Assembly: GCF_000152945.2 (NCBI RefSeq)
Contig: NC_020830.1
Coordinates: forward strand, 1,240,001-1,304,000
Length of the DNA stretch: 64,000 nucleotides
Reading direction: 5' to 3'
From: Polaribacter sp. MED152
GTDB lineage: Bacteria; Bacteroidota; Bacteroidia; Flavobacteriales; Flavobacteriaceae
Of this stretch, positions 44,536-53,287 are shown piece after piece. The translations under genes were made by a program, and so were the position numbers. The notes beneath the pieces were generated by a model, which saw only the letters and a program-made list of their open reading frames with translations, was not told the origin of the DNA and made no database searches. The stretch's first letter is position 1. Every line of letters starts with the position of its first letter.

Positions 44536-44949
44536 AAATAATTCCTACTAAATCTAAGGAACAAAAATAAGAAAAAGAAGGGCAAATACAGCCCCTCAAG
44601 TGGAAAACAAAAAGCGTGAATGTGAAACAAATACATTTTTGTCTTAAAACGAAGCAAACCAAAAGGAACATTTGCCTATTTAAAATGTAATATTGGAGCC
44701 CAATAAGCTTAAAAAAAAAAAAAAAAAAATAGTAATGAGGATTAAAACTCTTTTACAAATAAGATATTTGTAAAACATACTTATTTAAAAAGTATTGATA
44801 GAATCTGGCAAAAGTTAAGATACATTTTAACCAAAGTTACCATACTTTTGGATTGGTGTTTCCTTACTTTTTATCAAAACACAAAGGCAAAAAAAAATGG
44901 GTTTTGGATGTTTGCACAACCAAAACCCACTTACTGCAAGGCTATTTTC
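44536..44949. other. intergenic region with a 19-A homopolymer
   Basis: These 414 bases separate the HU-like gene from the operon. They hold an A19 tract at 44711-44729 and, nearer the operon, CAAAAATA at 44562-44569 (minus strand TATTTTTG), which fits the -7 box but lacks a -33 element at proper distance. I see no gene here. Promoter and leader of the polysaccharide operon probably lie in this region. Confidence 0.5.
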
Positions 44950-45327
44950 CTAGCTCAGCGTATAACTTACGCTTGACAATACATTTCGCAAACGTTTGTC
45001 TGGTCTAAAATTGATATGTGCCTTTTTCACTGCAGCAACAGTCAATTCATCTTCGTTTAAAATTCCTTCTGAATTTACACCAATCTGAAATGAACCCAAC
45101 TTATCCAATTTTACAATTTTTCCTTGTTTTAGTTCGTCGGAAATATTGTGCAGTAAAGAAAGTAAAACAGCATAGCAATCTGCTTCTCTCACTGTACTTT
45201 GATTGGATACTAAATAGGCCAATCGTTCTAGATCTGTTGTTCCTGTAGATACGGCTTGCGCATAAAATTTATTTTCCGTTGTTCTGTCCTGTGGATTCGG
45301 ACGTGAAATTGATTTAAGTTTAATCAT
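44950..45327 (-). CDS. HU-like DNA-binding protein (Bacteroidota HU-related family)
   Basis: The 125-residue protein begins IKLKSISRPNPQDRTTENKFYAQAVSTG and contains GKIVKLDKLGSFQIGVNSEG, the HU core with its dimer helices, and ends with VNFRPD-like INFRPDKRLRN. This family of HU-related proteins is Bacteroidota-specific and often stands near polysaccharide genes. It is likely to bend DNA; a regulatory role for the locus is inference. It is transcribed towards the operon. Confidence 0.88.
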   Translation of the reverse strand: MIKLKSISRPNPQDRTTENKFYAQAVSTGTTDLERLAYLVSNQSTVREADCYAVLLSLLHNISDELKQGKIVKLDKLGSFQIGVNSEGILNEDELTVAAVKKAHINFRPDKRLRNVLSSVSYTLS

Positions 45328-45580
45328 TTTTCAAAAATTTAAAAATTAATACAATACTTTTTTAATGAGGCTATTGCAAATACACCTCTTCCGTACGCTT
45401 TTTAAAACTCAGTAAACACTACTCTTTTACTCACGAATTTGAGTTAAAGACACCACTATTTTTAAATAGTAATGGAGTTGAAATAAAATTTAAGTCATTG
45501 TGCTTACCCTACAGGATGTTGGCCTGTTTTAAAAATTAAACATTTTTTTGGTAAGCTTTCGGAAGTATTGTATTTTTATG

Positions 45581-45658
45581 GTCTGAAGATAAAACACATA
45601 CAACACGAAAGTGTTACCGTTTTAAAAGTCTTAAAGCAACATCTTTAAGGCTTTTTTT
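45581..45658 (+). ncRNA. candidate small RNA with intrinsic terminator
   Basis: On the plus strand TTG (45548-45550), 20 bases, then TATTTTTA (45571-45578) resemble a promoter. It is followed by an AACAC-GAAA-GTGTT hairpin with a GNRA tetraloop (45602-45615) and a 13-bp stem (45624-45636 with 45643-45655) that ends in seven T. There is no open frame of note in between. The transcript would be about 75 bases. Confidence 0.35.
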
Positions 45659-46150
45659 ATGTTTATGAAATTTTAAGTATCTCATTACACATTGTAAAGA
45701 TTAGAACTCTTGCAACAAAAGTCAATAGTGTTTTAACTTTAAATCTTCAAAGTTTTCAACAACCAAAAATTAACTTTGAACAGCAATAAAATAACGATAA
45801 ATCATTGTAATATTATTGAATTTTAGTATCATTTTTGAATGGAATGATTGCACCGAATTCAGACAAAATATTGAGGTAAAAAGGTGTTTTCGCCATTCAA
45901 TGATCTATCAGAAACCTAAATTTATATGTCATTTTAGTATCATTATGGATGATATAAAACTCATTAGGTTATTTCTTCTAAAGATTTATAACTCTAAAAA
46001 ATATTTGGTTTTTTTAGCGAAATTGTTGATAAGTCTAAAATATATTTCGTGAAAATCTCGTCAAATCTTTAAAATTTCTTTGTGTTTTTGATTGGTTTTA
46101 GTTCGATTATTATTCAAAAGTTTTCATTTTTTTTAGTCAGCGTTTAGTTT
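45659..46150. other. AT-rich intergenic stretch, no supported gene
   Basis: A TTG-started frame of 78 codons at 45816-46052 has no family pattern and biased composition, so I do not call it. TTTTAGTATCATT occurs twice here (near 45823 and 45934). Nothing else that I can name. Confidence 0.5.
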
Positions 46151-46151
46151 T

Positions 46152-47125
46152 TAGATCTCTCCACAAGTCGAGATAACATTTAGTTCTTAAGTGTAATTTG
46201 TAAACTAAAAGCATGATACAAATTGTCATTTCGAGTGCAGCGTAAGCAGAGTCGAGAAATCTCTTTTTTTCAAAACTTAAATTTGAAATCTTATAATTAT
46301 TATTGGTTTGCATAGAGATCTCTCCACAAGGTCGAGATGACAGGTAGATAATATTTTACCTACAGAACTAAAACCATAAATAGGCCTTGTCATTTCGAGT
46401 ACAGCGTAAGCGGAGCCGAGAAATCTCAGAACTCATTTTTGATATTGTTCTTTTTTCCATCGCTGAAAAAAGAACCAAAAAAATCTAGACTTATTTTTCG
46501 CTACGCGAGCTACCTACATCCAAAATATATTTTGGCTTTGGCAATTTAAATTCTACTTATTATTCCATTAACGCACCCAGACCATTGCATTTTTTTGGCG
46601 CTTGCCATTTCATAAGAATTGAATTTCTACAAATAGGAAAAGTATGTCGGCTTGGTGCAATCTATAATTCTAAGTGTCATTTTCAAAGTTACTTGTGGTT
46701 TCGGGTGCAGCGTGAGCGGAACCGAGAAATCTCTTTTTTTTAAACTTTAATTTGAAATCCTATAGTTTTTATTGGTTTGCTTAGAGATCTCTCCACAGGG
46801 TCGAGATGACATTTAGTTCTTAAATGTAATTTGTAAACTAACAACATGATTCAATTTGTCATTTCGACTATAGCTTTTTTTAGCGGAATGGAGAAATCTT
46901 TATGTTTGATAAGACTTAATAATTGAAGATTCTGTAATTTTTACTGGTTGACATGGAGATCTCTCCACAAGGTCGAGATGACAGGTAGGAACTATTTTAA
47001 CTTTAGAACTAAAAACATAAATCCCTCTTGTCATTTCGAGTACAGCGTAAGCGGAATCGAGAAATCTCTTTTTTATTAATAAGATCCAATAGTTTGAGAT
47101 CTCTCCACATGGTCTAGATGACAGG
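46152..47125. repeat. palindromic repeat cluster B
   Basis: Arms alternate as in cluster A. Form 1, GTCATTTCGAG...GCAGCGTAAGC...TCGAGAAATCTC, is at 46224-46263, 46389-46427, 46697-46733 (diverged), 46858-46899 (TATAGC loop form) and 47030-47068. Form 2, GAGATCTCTCCAC...GGTCGAGATGACAGG, is at 46152-46178 (partial), 46315-46344, 46784-46812, 46956-46985 and 47096-47125. The spacers of about 50 bases, such as AAACTTAAATTTGAAATC..., are themselves similar. These arms are reverse complements of those in cluster A. Confidence 0.87.
46447..46650 (-). repeat. long dispersed repeat, copy 3 (inverted, diverged)
   Basis: Read on the minus strand this stretch follows copies 1 and 2: CCGACATACTTTTCC, TTTGTAGAAATTC, TGGTCTGGGTGCGTTAATGG and AAGTCTAGATTTTTTTGG, ending in a GTTCTTTTTTC/GAAAAAAGAAC hairpin. 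It differs by an internal stretch with GTAGCTCGCGTAGCG. It lies on the other side of the polysaccharide locus in opposite orientation. Confidence 0.75.
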
Positions 47126-47210
47126 TAGGTTTATAAATATAAAGGGATTAGATATTATCCCTAGTTGAAACCGCTCCTGCAAATACAATCCTTGGCACTG
47201 CGTGCAACGT

Positions 47211-47270
47211 ATTTTTTTATTTCAACAAAACCGCTATGCAAGCATGCGATTTTTTATGAAATAAAAAAAT
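47211..47270. repeat. large inverted repeat between repeat cluster B and tRNA-Val
   Basis: ATTTTTTTATTTCA (47211-47224) and TGAAATAAAAAAAT (47257-47270) are perfect complements. Inside them CGC, ATGC, AA, GCAT, GCG form a second stem. The stretch could form a cruciform or RNA hairpin. It overlaps the T-run of the tRNA terminator. Confidence 0.7.
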
Positions 47271-47292
47271 CCTGTCGATTTCTCGACAGGAT
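47263..47292 (-). terminator. Rho-independent terminator of tRNA-Val
   Basis: ATCCTGTCGA (47269-47278) and TCGACAGGAT (47283-47292) form a perfect 10-bp stem with a TTTC loop; on the minus strand seven T follow. It begins 12 bases after the tRNA 3' end. Confidence 0.88.
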
Positions 47293-47303
47293 TGTATCTG
47301 ATG

Positions 47304-47378
47304 TGGGCAATGAGGGATTCGAACCCCCGACCCCCTCGGTGTAAACGAGGTGCTCTGAACCAACTGAGCTAATTGCCC
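47304..47378 (-). tRNA. tRNA-Val (anticodon TAC)
   Basis: On the minus strand GGGCAAT pairs with ATTGCCC as the acceptor stem, followed by the D arm (GCTC...GAGC), the anticodon stem CTCG/CGAG with loop TTTACAC, and the T arm with GGTTCGAATCC. The anticodon TAC reads GUN valine codons. CCA is not encoded. A good promoter and terminator flank it, so it is a single-gene unit. Confidence 0.95.
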
Positions 47379-47388
47379 TAAGCGGTTG

Positions 47389-47419
47389 CAAATATAACAT
47401 AGATTTTAAATCTACCAAA
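47389..47419 (-). promoter_or_regulatory. promoter of tRNA-Val
   Basis: TTTG (47416-47419 on the minus strand), 19 bases, then TATATTTG (47389-47396) match the Bacteroidota consensus exactly, 10 bases before the mature tRNA start. Confidence 0.75.
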
Positions 47420-47437
47420 CATAAATTCAAATTTATT

Positions 47438-48646
47438 TTATATTATTTCTGCAATTACGAATGTACTACCACCAATATAAATGACATCTTGTTGATTAGC
47501 AATTGTTAATGCTTCTTGATACGCCATTTGAACACTTTCAAAAAAATTACCTTTAAGATTGTATTTTGACGCCTTTTGCATTAATGCTTCTGCTGATAAA
47601 CCTCTTGGAATATTTGGCATACAAAAATAATAGGTTGCATTTGTAGGAAATAAGGGTAAAATATCATCCAAGTCTTTATCAGAAACTACACCAAGTACTA
47701 TGTGTAATTTGTGGTACGTTTCTTTTTGAAGTTGCTTCATTACAGTTTGCAAACCCTCTTTATTATGCGCTGTATCACAAATGACTTTTGGTGCTTCTTT
47801 TAAAATCTGCCACCTTCCTTGTAAATTGGTGTTCTGAACCACATTTAATAATCCTTTTTGGATGGCTTTTTCTGAAACTTTAAAAGTGTATAAATTATGA
47901 ATGGCTGTAACAGCCGTTTTCACATTGGCTTTTTGGTATTTCCCTAATAAATCTGTTGCATATTCATAATTGGTATCTGAAGCAAATTGAATTTTGGCAT
48001 CTAATGCTTTTGCTTTTTCTAGAAACACATGTTCAACCTCAGGTTGCCTTTCACCTATAACCAATGGTATCTTTGGTTTGATAATTCCGGCTTTTTCTGA
48101 TGCAATTTTTGGCAATGTATCTCCTAAAATTTGCACATGATCTAAACCGATATTCGTAATCACCGCTATTTCTGGAGAGATGATGTTTGTAGAATCCAAT
48201 CGACCACCTAAACCCACTTCGACAATAGTAACATCTACTTTCTCTTTAGCAAAATAATCGAAAGCCAAACCAACTGTCATTTCAAAAAAGGAAAGCTGTT
48301 GTTCTTTTAAAAACGTTTGATGTTTTGCAATAAATGAGGTTACCTTTTCTTTCGGAATCTCATCACCATTAATTCGAATGCGTTCTGTAAAACTTTTTAA
48401 ATGCGGTGACGTATACAAACCTACCTTATAGCCTGCCTCTTGCAAAACAGAAGCCAACATGTGAGATGTAGAGCCTTTACCATTAGTCCCACCAACATGG
48501 ATGCTTTTAAACTTTTTTTCTGGATGTTCTAAAACCTTAGAAAAAGCAACGATATTCGTTAGGTCTTTTTTGAAAGCAGTTTTTCCCTCCTTTTGATACA
48601 TTGGAAGTTGTGCAAACATCCAATCTAAGGTTTGTTGGTAGGTCAT
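47438..48646 (-). CDS. folC: folylpolyglutamate/dihydrofolate synthase
   Basis: The 402-residue Mur-ligase relative has SIHVGGTNGKGSTSHMLASVL (P-loop), GLYTSPHLKSFTERIRING, VEVGLGGRLDSTN and the Asp-His pair in CDTAHNKEGLQ. FolC adds glutamate to dihydropteroate or folate. It follows the nucleotidyltransferase gene closely (13 bases), so the three genes at 47.4-49.5 kb are likely one unit. Confidence 0.93.
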   Translation of the reverse strand: MTYQQTLDWMFAQLPMYQKEGKTAFKKDLTNIVAFSKVLEHPEKKFKSIHVGGTNGKGSTSHMLASVLQEAGYKVGLYTSPHLKSFTERIRINGDEIPKEKVTSFIAKHQTFLKEQQLSFFEMTVGLAFDYFAKEKVDVTIVEVGLGGRLDSTNIISPEIAVITNIGLDHVQILGDTLPKIASEKAGIIKPKIPLVIGERQPEVEHVFLEKAKALDAKIQFASDTNYEYATDLLGKYQKANVKTAVTAIHNLYTFKVSEKAIQKGLLNVVQNTNLQGRWQILKEAPKVICDTAHNKEGLQTVMKQLQKETYHKLHIVLGVVSDKDLDDILPLFPTNATYYFCMPNIPRGLSAEALMQKASKYNLKGNFFESVQMAYQEALTIANQQDVIYIGGSTFVIAEII

Positions 48647-48659
48647 TAAACGAGCTAGT

Positions 48660-49091
48660 TTATTTCTCTTTACCTTTTAAATTTTCTTTCTCCTGTACTT
48701 CCTTTCTAAGTCCACTGCTTGAAAAACGGTGTTCTCTTTTATTAAAATATAATTCTATTCCTTTTTCTTCGCAGTATTTTCTACCCGTAAATTGCTTACT
48801 GGCATATTCTTCACCAATAATTCTTACATCAACCTTAAAAGAGCGTAATACATCTTCTAAATCTTGCTCTGTAGCATAGGGTACAATCTCATCTACAAAC
48901 CTACATCCTTTTAATTGAATGTAACGTTCTACTACAGATTGTACTGGCATGTTTTTTTCAGGACGATCTAAAGTTGGATCTGTTTGTAACCCACAAATTA
49001 AATAATCGCACTGGCGTTTTGCATCCTCTAGCATCGTGATATGCCCTGCATGTAATAAATCGAAGGCACTAAAAGTTATTCCTATTTTCAT
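48660..49091 (-). CDS. nucleotidyltransferase of the TagD/cytidylyltransferase type
   Basis: The protein (143 residues from the ATG at 49091) is a small HIGH-type nucleotidyltransferase: ITFSAFDLLHAGHITMLEDAK, RYIQLKGCRFVDEIVPY and RFSSSGLRKEV, the last being the RxSSTxxR-type phosphate loop. The family includes glycerol-3-phosphate cytidylyltransferase. The substrate is not visible. The longer frame to 49130 adds 13 residues that run into the next gene and is not used. Confidence 0.82.
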   Translation of the reverse strand: MKIGITFSAFDLLHAGHITMLEDAKRQCDYLICGLQTDPTLDRPEKNMPVQSVVERYIQLKGCRFVDEIVPYATEQDLEDVLRSFKVDVRIIGEEYASKQFTGRKYCEEKGIELYFNKREHRFSSSGLRKEVQEKENLKGKEK

Positions 49092-49108
49092 AATTGATTT
49101 TTCTAAAT

Positions 49109-49534
49109 TTATTTTTTTCCTAACAACCAAGAAGAAGATTGTATTTTATCTCCCAAACCATCAATAAGTTGTATTCCTAATTCATTACAAATTGGAGCTT
49201 CTGGAATAGAATTATTGTCTTGATCTCCTCCGTTTGCAAAACCTAATTGATAGTCATCTCCATACTTTTCTTGTAAAGAACGAATTGATTCACACACAGT
49301 TCTGTCTTTATCAATAGAAATAATTGCTTTATCTACAGCCTTAATATTCTGTACAATAAACAAACGTTCATCTTCTTTTTGAAATTCTTTAGAACCCTTT
49401 AAACCTCTTTGCAAATCGCTATTTACGATAACAAACAACTCATCTGCCAATGCTTTAGCATTGTTAAAATATTCTAAATGACCTTTGTGAATTGGATTAA
49501 AATAACCAGAAACGATAATTGCTTTTTTCTTCAT
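49109..49534 (-). CDS. nucleotidyltransferase of the RfaE-II/FAD-synthetase-like type
   Basis: The 141-residue protein begins KKAIIVSGYFNPIHKGHLEYFNNAKALADEL (HxGH motif) and has NSDLQRGLKGS and a late GDKIQSSSWLLG. It is related to, but clearly different from, the next gene, so this is a pair of unlike small nucleotidyltransferases, not a recent duplication. The substrate could be a sugar phosphate or glycerol phosphate. About 190 bases upstream hold no gene that I see. Confidence 0.8.
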   Translation of the reverse strand: MKKKAIIVSGYFNPIHKGHLEYFNNAKALADELFVIVNSDLQRGLKGSKEFQKEDERLFIVQNIKAVDKAIISIDKDRTVCESIRSLQEKYGDDYQLGFANGGDQDNNSIPEAPICNELGIQLIDGLGDKIQSSSWLLGKK

Positions 49535-49726
49535 TTTTTTTAAGTTTTGAGTAAAATTAAATCCTTTCTAAACAGATTATAAACGATTCAATTACAAATT
49601 AATAGTTCACAAAAATCTAAATTTAAAGCTTTTCTCCACCTAAATTTCGACAAATAAACGATATCTATTGTTCATTGTAAAAAAACAACTGATAACCAAT
49701 TGTAGGCTAAAGATATAAAATTAGGT

Positions 49727-50554
49727 TTATTTAGTTAACGAAAACTTGTAAATAATTGTACCTGCTTGAGTTGCAGGTGCATTTTTATCTACATTCCATG
49801 TGGTTTGTAATGCTGCTTCTTTTGCAGGCTTTAAAAGACAAGGATTTGTATTCGTAGAGCCCTTAAACCCAGGTGTAGCCTTAATCACTTTTCCGTTTCT
49901 ATCTACTATAATTTCCACAACTACAATACCTTCTTCTTGACATTCAGGTTGTTTTTTAGGTTTTTTCAAGGCCGTTCTTCCTGCTAAATTGTAATTGCCT
50001 CCTGAACCTGCATTGGTATTTCCATAATAGTTTTTTGAATTTTTATCGCCATTCTTTGTGCCTTTCACACCATCTTTAGTATCATCTCCTTCACCTTTTT
50101 GCTGGCCATCTGAGGTAGCACCATTCAACAAACTATTTAATGCATCTGTAGTTTCTTTTGATGGTTTAGGTTTGGGTTTTGGTATAACTTTCTCTTTCTT
50201 TTCAATTTTCTCTACAGGCTCTTTTATTACTTCTTTTGTTTTTTCTACAACAGGTATATCTTTAGCAGTATCGTCTGTAATAATATCTTCTTTGACAATT
50301 TCCTCAGGAGTTTCCTTTACCTCTTCAACAACCTCTTCTTTTTCAACTGCTTTAGGTGTTGGCTCTTTTTTAGTTTCTTGATCTGGCTCTCCTTTACCAA
50401 CTTCAGCATCTCCAAAATTAATGGCTAAACCATATTCTTCTGGAGGATCTAAATACGTCATTCCGTAATTAAAAATTGCAAAAACAAATAACACCAATAG
50501 TATTGATGTGATGATTGCAGATTTTCGTTTATGATTGGTATTTAATATTTGCAT
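49727..50554 (-). CDS. tonB: energy transducer TonB
   Basis: The 275-residue protein has one N-terminal membrane segment (about residues 13-33, SAIITSILLVLFVFAIFNYG), a long Pro/Glu/Lys/Val-rich periplasmic linker with PKPKPKPSKE, a Gly/Asn-rich part, and a C-terminal TonB domain (QEEGIVVVEIIVDRNGKVIKATPG). It passes proton-motive energy from ExbB-ExbD to outer-membrane receptors. It lies 84 bases after exbD in the same direction. Confidence 0.9.
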   Translation of the reverse strand: MQILNTNHKRKSAIITSILLVLFVFAIFNYGMTYLDPPEEYGLAINFGDAEVGKGEPDQETKKEPTPKAVEKEEVVEEVKETPEEIVKEDIITDDTAKDIPVVEKTKEVIKEPVEKIEKKEKVIPKPKPKPSKETTDALNSLLNGATSDGQQKGEGDDTKDGVKGTKNGDKNSKNYYGNTNAGSGGNYNLAGRTALKKPKKQPECQEEGIVVVEIIVDRNGKVIKATPGFKGSTNTNPCLLKPAKEAALQTTWNVDKNAPATQAGTIIYKFSLTK

Positions 50555-50638
50555 TATTTGTTACATATAGATTCTTACTTTCTCAGAAATGAGCATAAAA
50601 CGATGATAAGCTAAACTAAATTCAGCTTGACCTAAAGA

Positions 50639-51031
50639 TCACTTTCCTTTTACAGCTAGAATCATTTTTAATTTATTCTTGTTAGCAATGTCTATCACTT
50701 GCATTACATTTTTATAAGGTACATCTTTATCACCCCTAATAACAATGGTTTTCTTTTTATCTGAACCCACACTTTTCAATATTTCATTCTCTAAATTAGC
50801 TGATGAAACCTTTGTTTTATCAATATAGAATTGTGAGTTATTGGTAATAGAAACTGCTACTGACTTACTATTCTCTGTTTTACCACCTGCTTTTGGCAAT
50901 AATACATCAATGGCACTAACAGTGACTAAAGTTGATGTTAACATAAAAAATATCAACAGCAGAAAAACAATATCTGTCATTGATGACATATTGAATGATG
51001 GGTCTACTTTATTTCTTCCTCTTAAATTCAT
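50639..51031 (-). CDS. exbD: ExbD/TolR biopolymer transport protein
   Basis: The 130-residue protein has one membrane helix with the proton-path Asp (FNMSSMTDIVFLLLIFFMLTSTL) and a periplasmic domain (KKTIVIRGDKDVPYKNVMQVIDIA). It forms the proton channel with ExbB. It is 12 bases downstream of exbB and upstream of tonB. Confidence 0.93.
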   Translation of the reverse strand: MNLRGRNKVDPSFNMSSMTDIVFLLLIFFMLTSTLVTVSAIDVLLPKAGGKTENSKSVAVSITNNSQFYIDKTKVSSANLENEILKSVGSDKKKTIVIRGDKDVPYKNVMQVIDIANKNKLKMILAVKGK

Positions 51032-51043
51032 ACAAAGTTCATC

Positions 51044-51733
51044 TTAAACAGGTTCATTTAAAAGATCTAGAAACTCAACAGATTTCGCTTCCATTTGATA
51101 CACCACTTTATTGGTTCTAACTACTAAATGATTATATGTTATGTATGCAATAATACCTACAATTAAACCAGCAACTGTAGTAGTCATTGCTGTGTATAAA
51201 CCATCAGACAACATTTTTATATCTATTTGTCCACCTGCATTTGCAATTTCATGAATGGCTACAATCATACCAATTACAGTACCTAGAAAACCAATCATTG
51301 GTGCTGCACCAGCAACTGTTGCCAAGACTGAAACATTTTTTTCTAATTCGTAAATTTCTAATTTACCAGTAGTTTCTATGGCTGTATTTATATCCTCTAA
51401 GGGTTTACCAATTCTAGAAATTCCTTTTGATATTAATCTTGCTGTTGGTGTATTTTTACTGTTACATAAAGCATTAGCAGATTCTAATTTGCCATTAGAA
51501 ACGTAATCTTTAATTTGATTCATGAAGTTTTTATCTACTTTAGAAGCTGCTTTTATTGCAAAAATACGTTCAAAATAGATGTACAAAGCCACTGCCAAAA
51601 GCACAAATAAAATGGCTATTATAATTTGACCTCCTAAACCACCATCCATAATAAGTTTATAGATAGACAAGGTTTTTTCTTCTGAAACTGAATCTTCTAT
51701 TATTGCTGCATTCTCTTGAAAAAATGATATCAT
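51044..51733 (-). CDS. exbB: ExbB/TolQ proton channel protein
   Basis: The 229-residue protein has three membrane helices: GGQIIIAILFVLLAVALYIY, VSVLATVAGAAPMIGFLGTVIGM and GLYTAMTTTVAGLIVGIIAYI. The last two are the MotA/TolQ/ExbB signature. It drives TonB with ExbD. First gene of the exbB-exbD-tonB unit; the stretch of 137 bases upstream to nhaD holds a terminator. Confidence 0.93.
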   Translation of the reverse strand: MISFFQENAAIIEDSVSEEKTLSIYKLIMDGGLGGQIIIAILFVLLAVALYIYFERIFAIKAASKVDKNFMNQIKDYVSNGKLESANALCNSKNTPTARLISKGISRIGKPLEDINTAIETTGKLEIYELEKNVSVLATVAGAAPMIGFLGTVIGMIVAIHEIANAGGQIDIKMLSDGLYTAMTTTVAGLIVGIIAYITYNHLVVRTNKVVYQMEAKSVEFLDLLNEPV

Positions 51734-51813
51734 TCTTCTTAAATTTTAATTCTATATTACTAACGACTATCCTATTGTAAAATTGTTTCAAAAAGGGTTT
51801 ACAAATTAAAAAC

Positions 51814-51853
51814 ACAAAAAAAATGCCATTCTGAAATTCAAAATGACATTTTT
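51814..51853 (-). terminator. terminator after nhaD
   Basis: AAATGCCATTCTGA and its partner AAAATGACATTT form a long stem that is perfect on the minus strand when G-U pairs are allowed, with A/T runs on both sides. It lies 20 bases after the nhaD stop. Confidence 0.75.
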
Positions 51854-51870
51854 ATATACTTATCTGTTGT

Positions 51871-53274
51871 TTATACAAACATTCTTAAAATAATAAAAGA
51901 TACAGAACCTACTAGAAAGCCTACTAAAGCTAACCAAGATATTTTCTTTAAGTACCAAAAGAAATCAATCTTTTCCATACCCATTGCAACTACACCTGCT
52001 GCAGAACCAATAATTAACATACTACCTCCTGTACCTGCAGAAAATGCAATAAAATGCCATAAAGGATTATCTAAAGGTTCTGAAAACATACCTAAACTTG
52101 CTGCTACTAGAGGTACATTATCAATCACTGCAGAACCAACACCTAATAAAATTACTACTAAATCTGATACTTGAGTACCTTCTAATTCTGTACCCATTAA
52201 AGGTACACTAGTTTTTAAACTATCTGCAAAATTGAATAGAATTCCTAACGATTCTAAAGCTGCAACTGCCATTAAAATACCTAAGAAAAATAAAATACTT
52301 GGCATTTCTATTTTAGATAATGACGAATGTACAGGACTATGTGCTGCATGCTCATCATGCTCATCTGCTTGCTCACCTTCTACACTAGATAATGAGAATT
52401 TTCTTCTACTGTATATTTCTGCACAAGTAGCAACAATACCTAAAGACAACATCATACCTACATAAGGTGGTAAGTGAGTAACTGTTTTAAATACAGGTAC
52501 AAAAACGATTGCTCCTAACCCAATTAGTAACATACGTCCACTATACTTACTTTTTGGTTTATCAACCTCATTAGGATCAAAATCGATATCACCCTTAAAT
52601 GCTGGTAACATTGATGCAATAAAAGAAGGCACTACCATACATAATAATGATGGTAAGAAAAGGTAAATAAATAACATTCCTGTACTTACTTTATCGCCAA
52701 TCCAAAGCATGGTTGTGGTTACATCTCCAATAGGAGAAAAAGCCCCACCTGCATTGGCTGCAATAATAATTAAACCTGCAAACCAAATTCTGTCTTCTCT
52801 TGTTTTTACAATTTTCTGTAAAATTGAAATTAATACAATTGTTGCTGTAAGGTTATCTATAATTGCTGATAAGATAAAAGCTAACACAGAAAACATCCAC
52901 AATAACTTCTTTTTACTCTTAAAGTTTACATAGTTTTTAATGGTAGAAAATCCATCAAAATAATCAATAATCTCTACAATAGTCATTGCACCTAAAAGGA
53001 AAACTAAAATCTCTGCAGTTTTACCTAAATGATGTAATAAGGTTTCTTCTACCAAATGCATTTTATCATCATGCACTAAAGAGGCAAAATTATCTACCAA
53101 AGCATGATTGCTTGAGTCAAACCAATTAGAGAAACTATCTACCCCAAGTGCAACAATTGCCCAACAAACAGCCATCATTACTAAGGCTGGTATAAGTTTA
53201 TCTAACTTAATGTTATGCTCTAATGTAATGGCTAAGTAACCTAATACAAATACTATTATAATTATTGATTCCAT
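51871..53274 (-). CDS. nhaD: NhaD-type sodium/proton antiporter
   Basis: The 467-residue protein has about 12 membrane helices, with MTIVEIIDYFDGF, FILSAIIDNLTATIVLISIL and IIIAANAGGAFSPIGDVTTTMLW in the first half and SAVIDNVPLVAASLGMF and GTGGSMLIIGSAAGV in the second, the paired repeats of the ArsB/NhaD superfamily. A His/Asp-rich loop (EQADEHDEHAAHSP) lies near residue 310. It exports Na+ in marine bacteria. It follows the amino-acid dehydrogenase by 13 bases. Confidence 0.93.
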   Translation of the reverse strand: MESIIIIVFVLGYLAITLEHNIKLDKLIPALVMMAVCWAIVALGVDSFSNWFDSSNHALVDNFASLVHDDKMHLVEETLLHHLGKTAEILVFLLGAMTIVEIIDYFDGFSTIKNYVNFKSKKKLLWMFSVLAFILSAIIDNLTATIVLISILQKIVKTREDRIWFAGLIIIAANAGGAFSPIGDVTTTMLWIGDKVSTGMLFIYLFLPSLLCMVVPSFIASMLPAFKGDIDFDPNEVDKPKSKYSGRMLLIGLGAIVFVPVFKTVTHLPPYVGMMLSLGIVATCAEIYSRRKFSLSSVEGEQADEHDEHAAHSPVHSSLSKIEMPSILFFLGILMAVAALESLGILFNFADSLKTSVPLMGTELEGTQVSDLVVILLGVGSAVIDNVPLVAASLGMFSEPLDNPLWHFIAFSAGTGGSMLIIGSAAGVVAMGMEKIDFFWYLKKISWLALVGFLVGSVSFIILRMFV

Positions 53275-53287
53275 ATATTTATTTAAT

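Noticed and set aside
45816..46052. 78-codon plus-strand open frame
   Set aside because: TTG start, no recognisable motif, and internal repeats of TTTTAGTATCATT; it looks like non-coding AT-rich DNA.
46152..47125. CRISPR array
   Set aside because: The repeated units are palindromic arms of two forms with spacers that resemble one another; no constant direct repeat, no cas genes.
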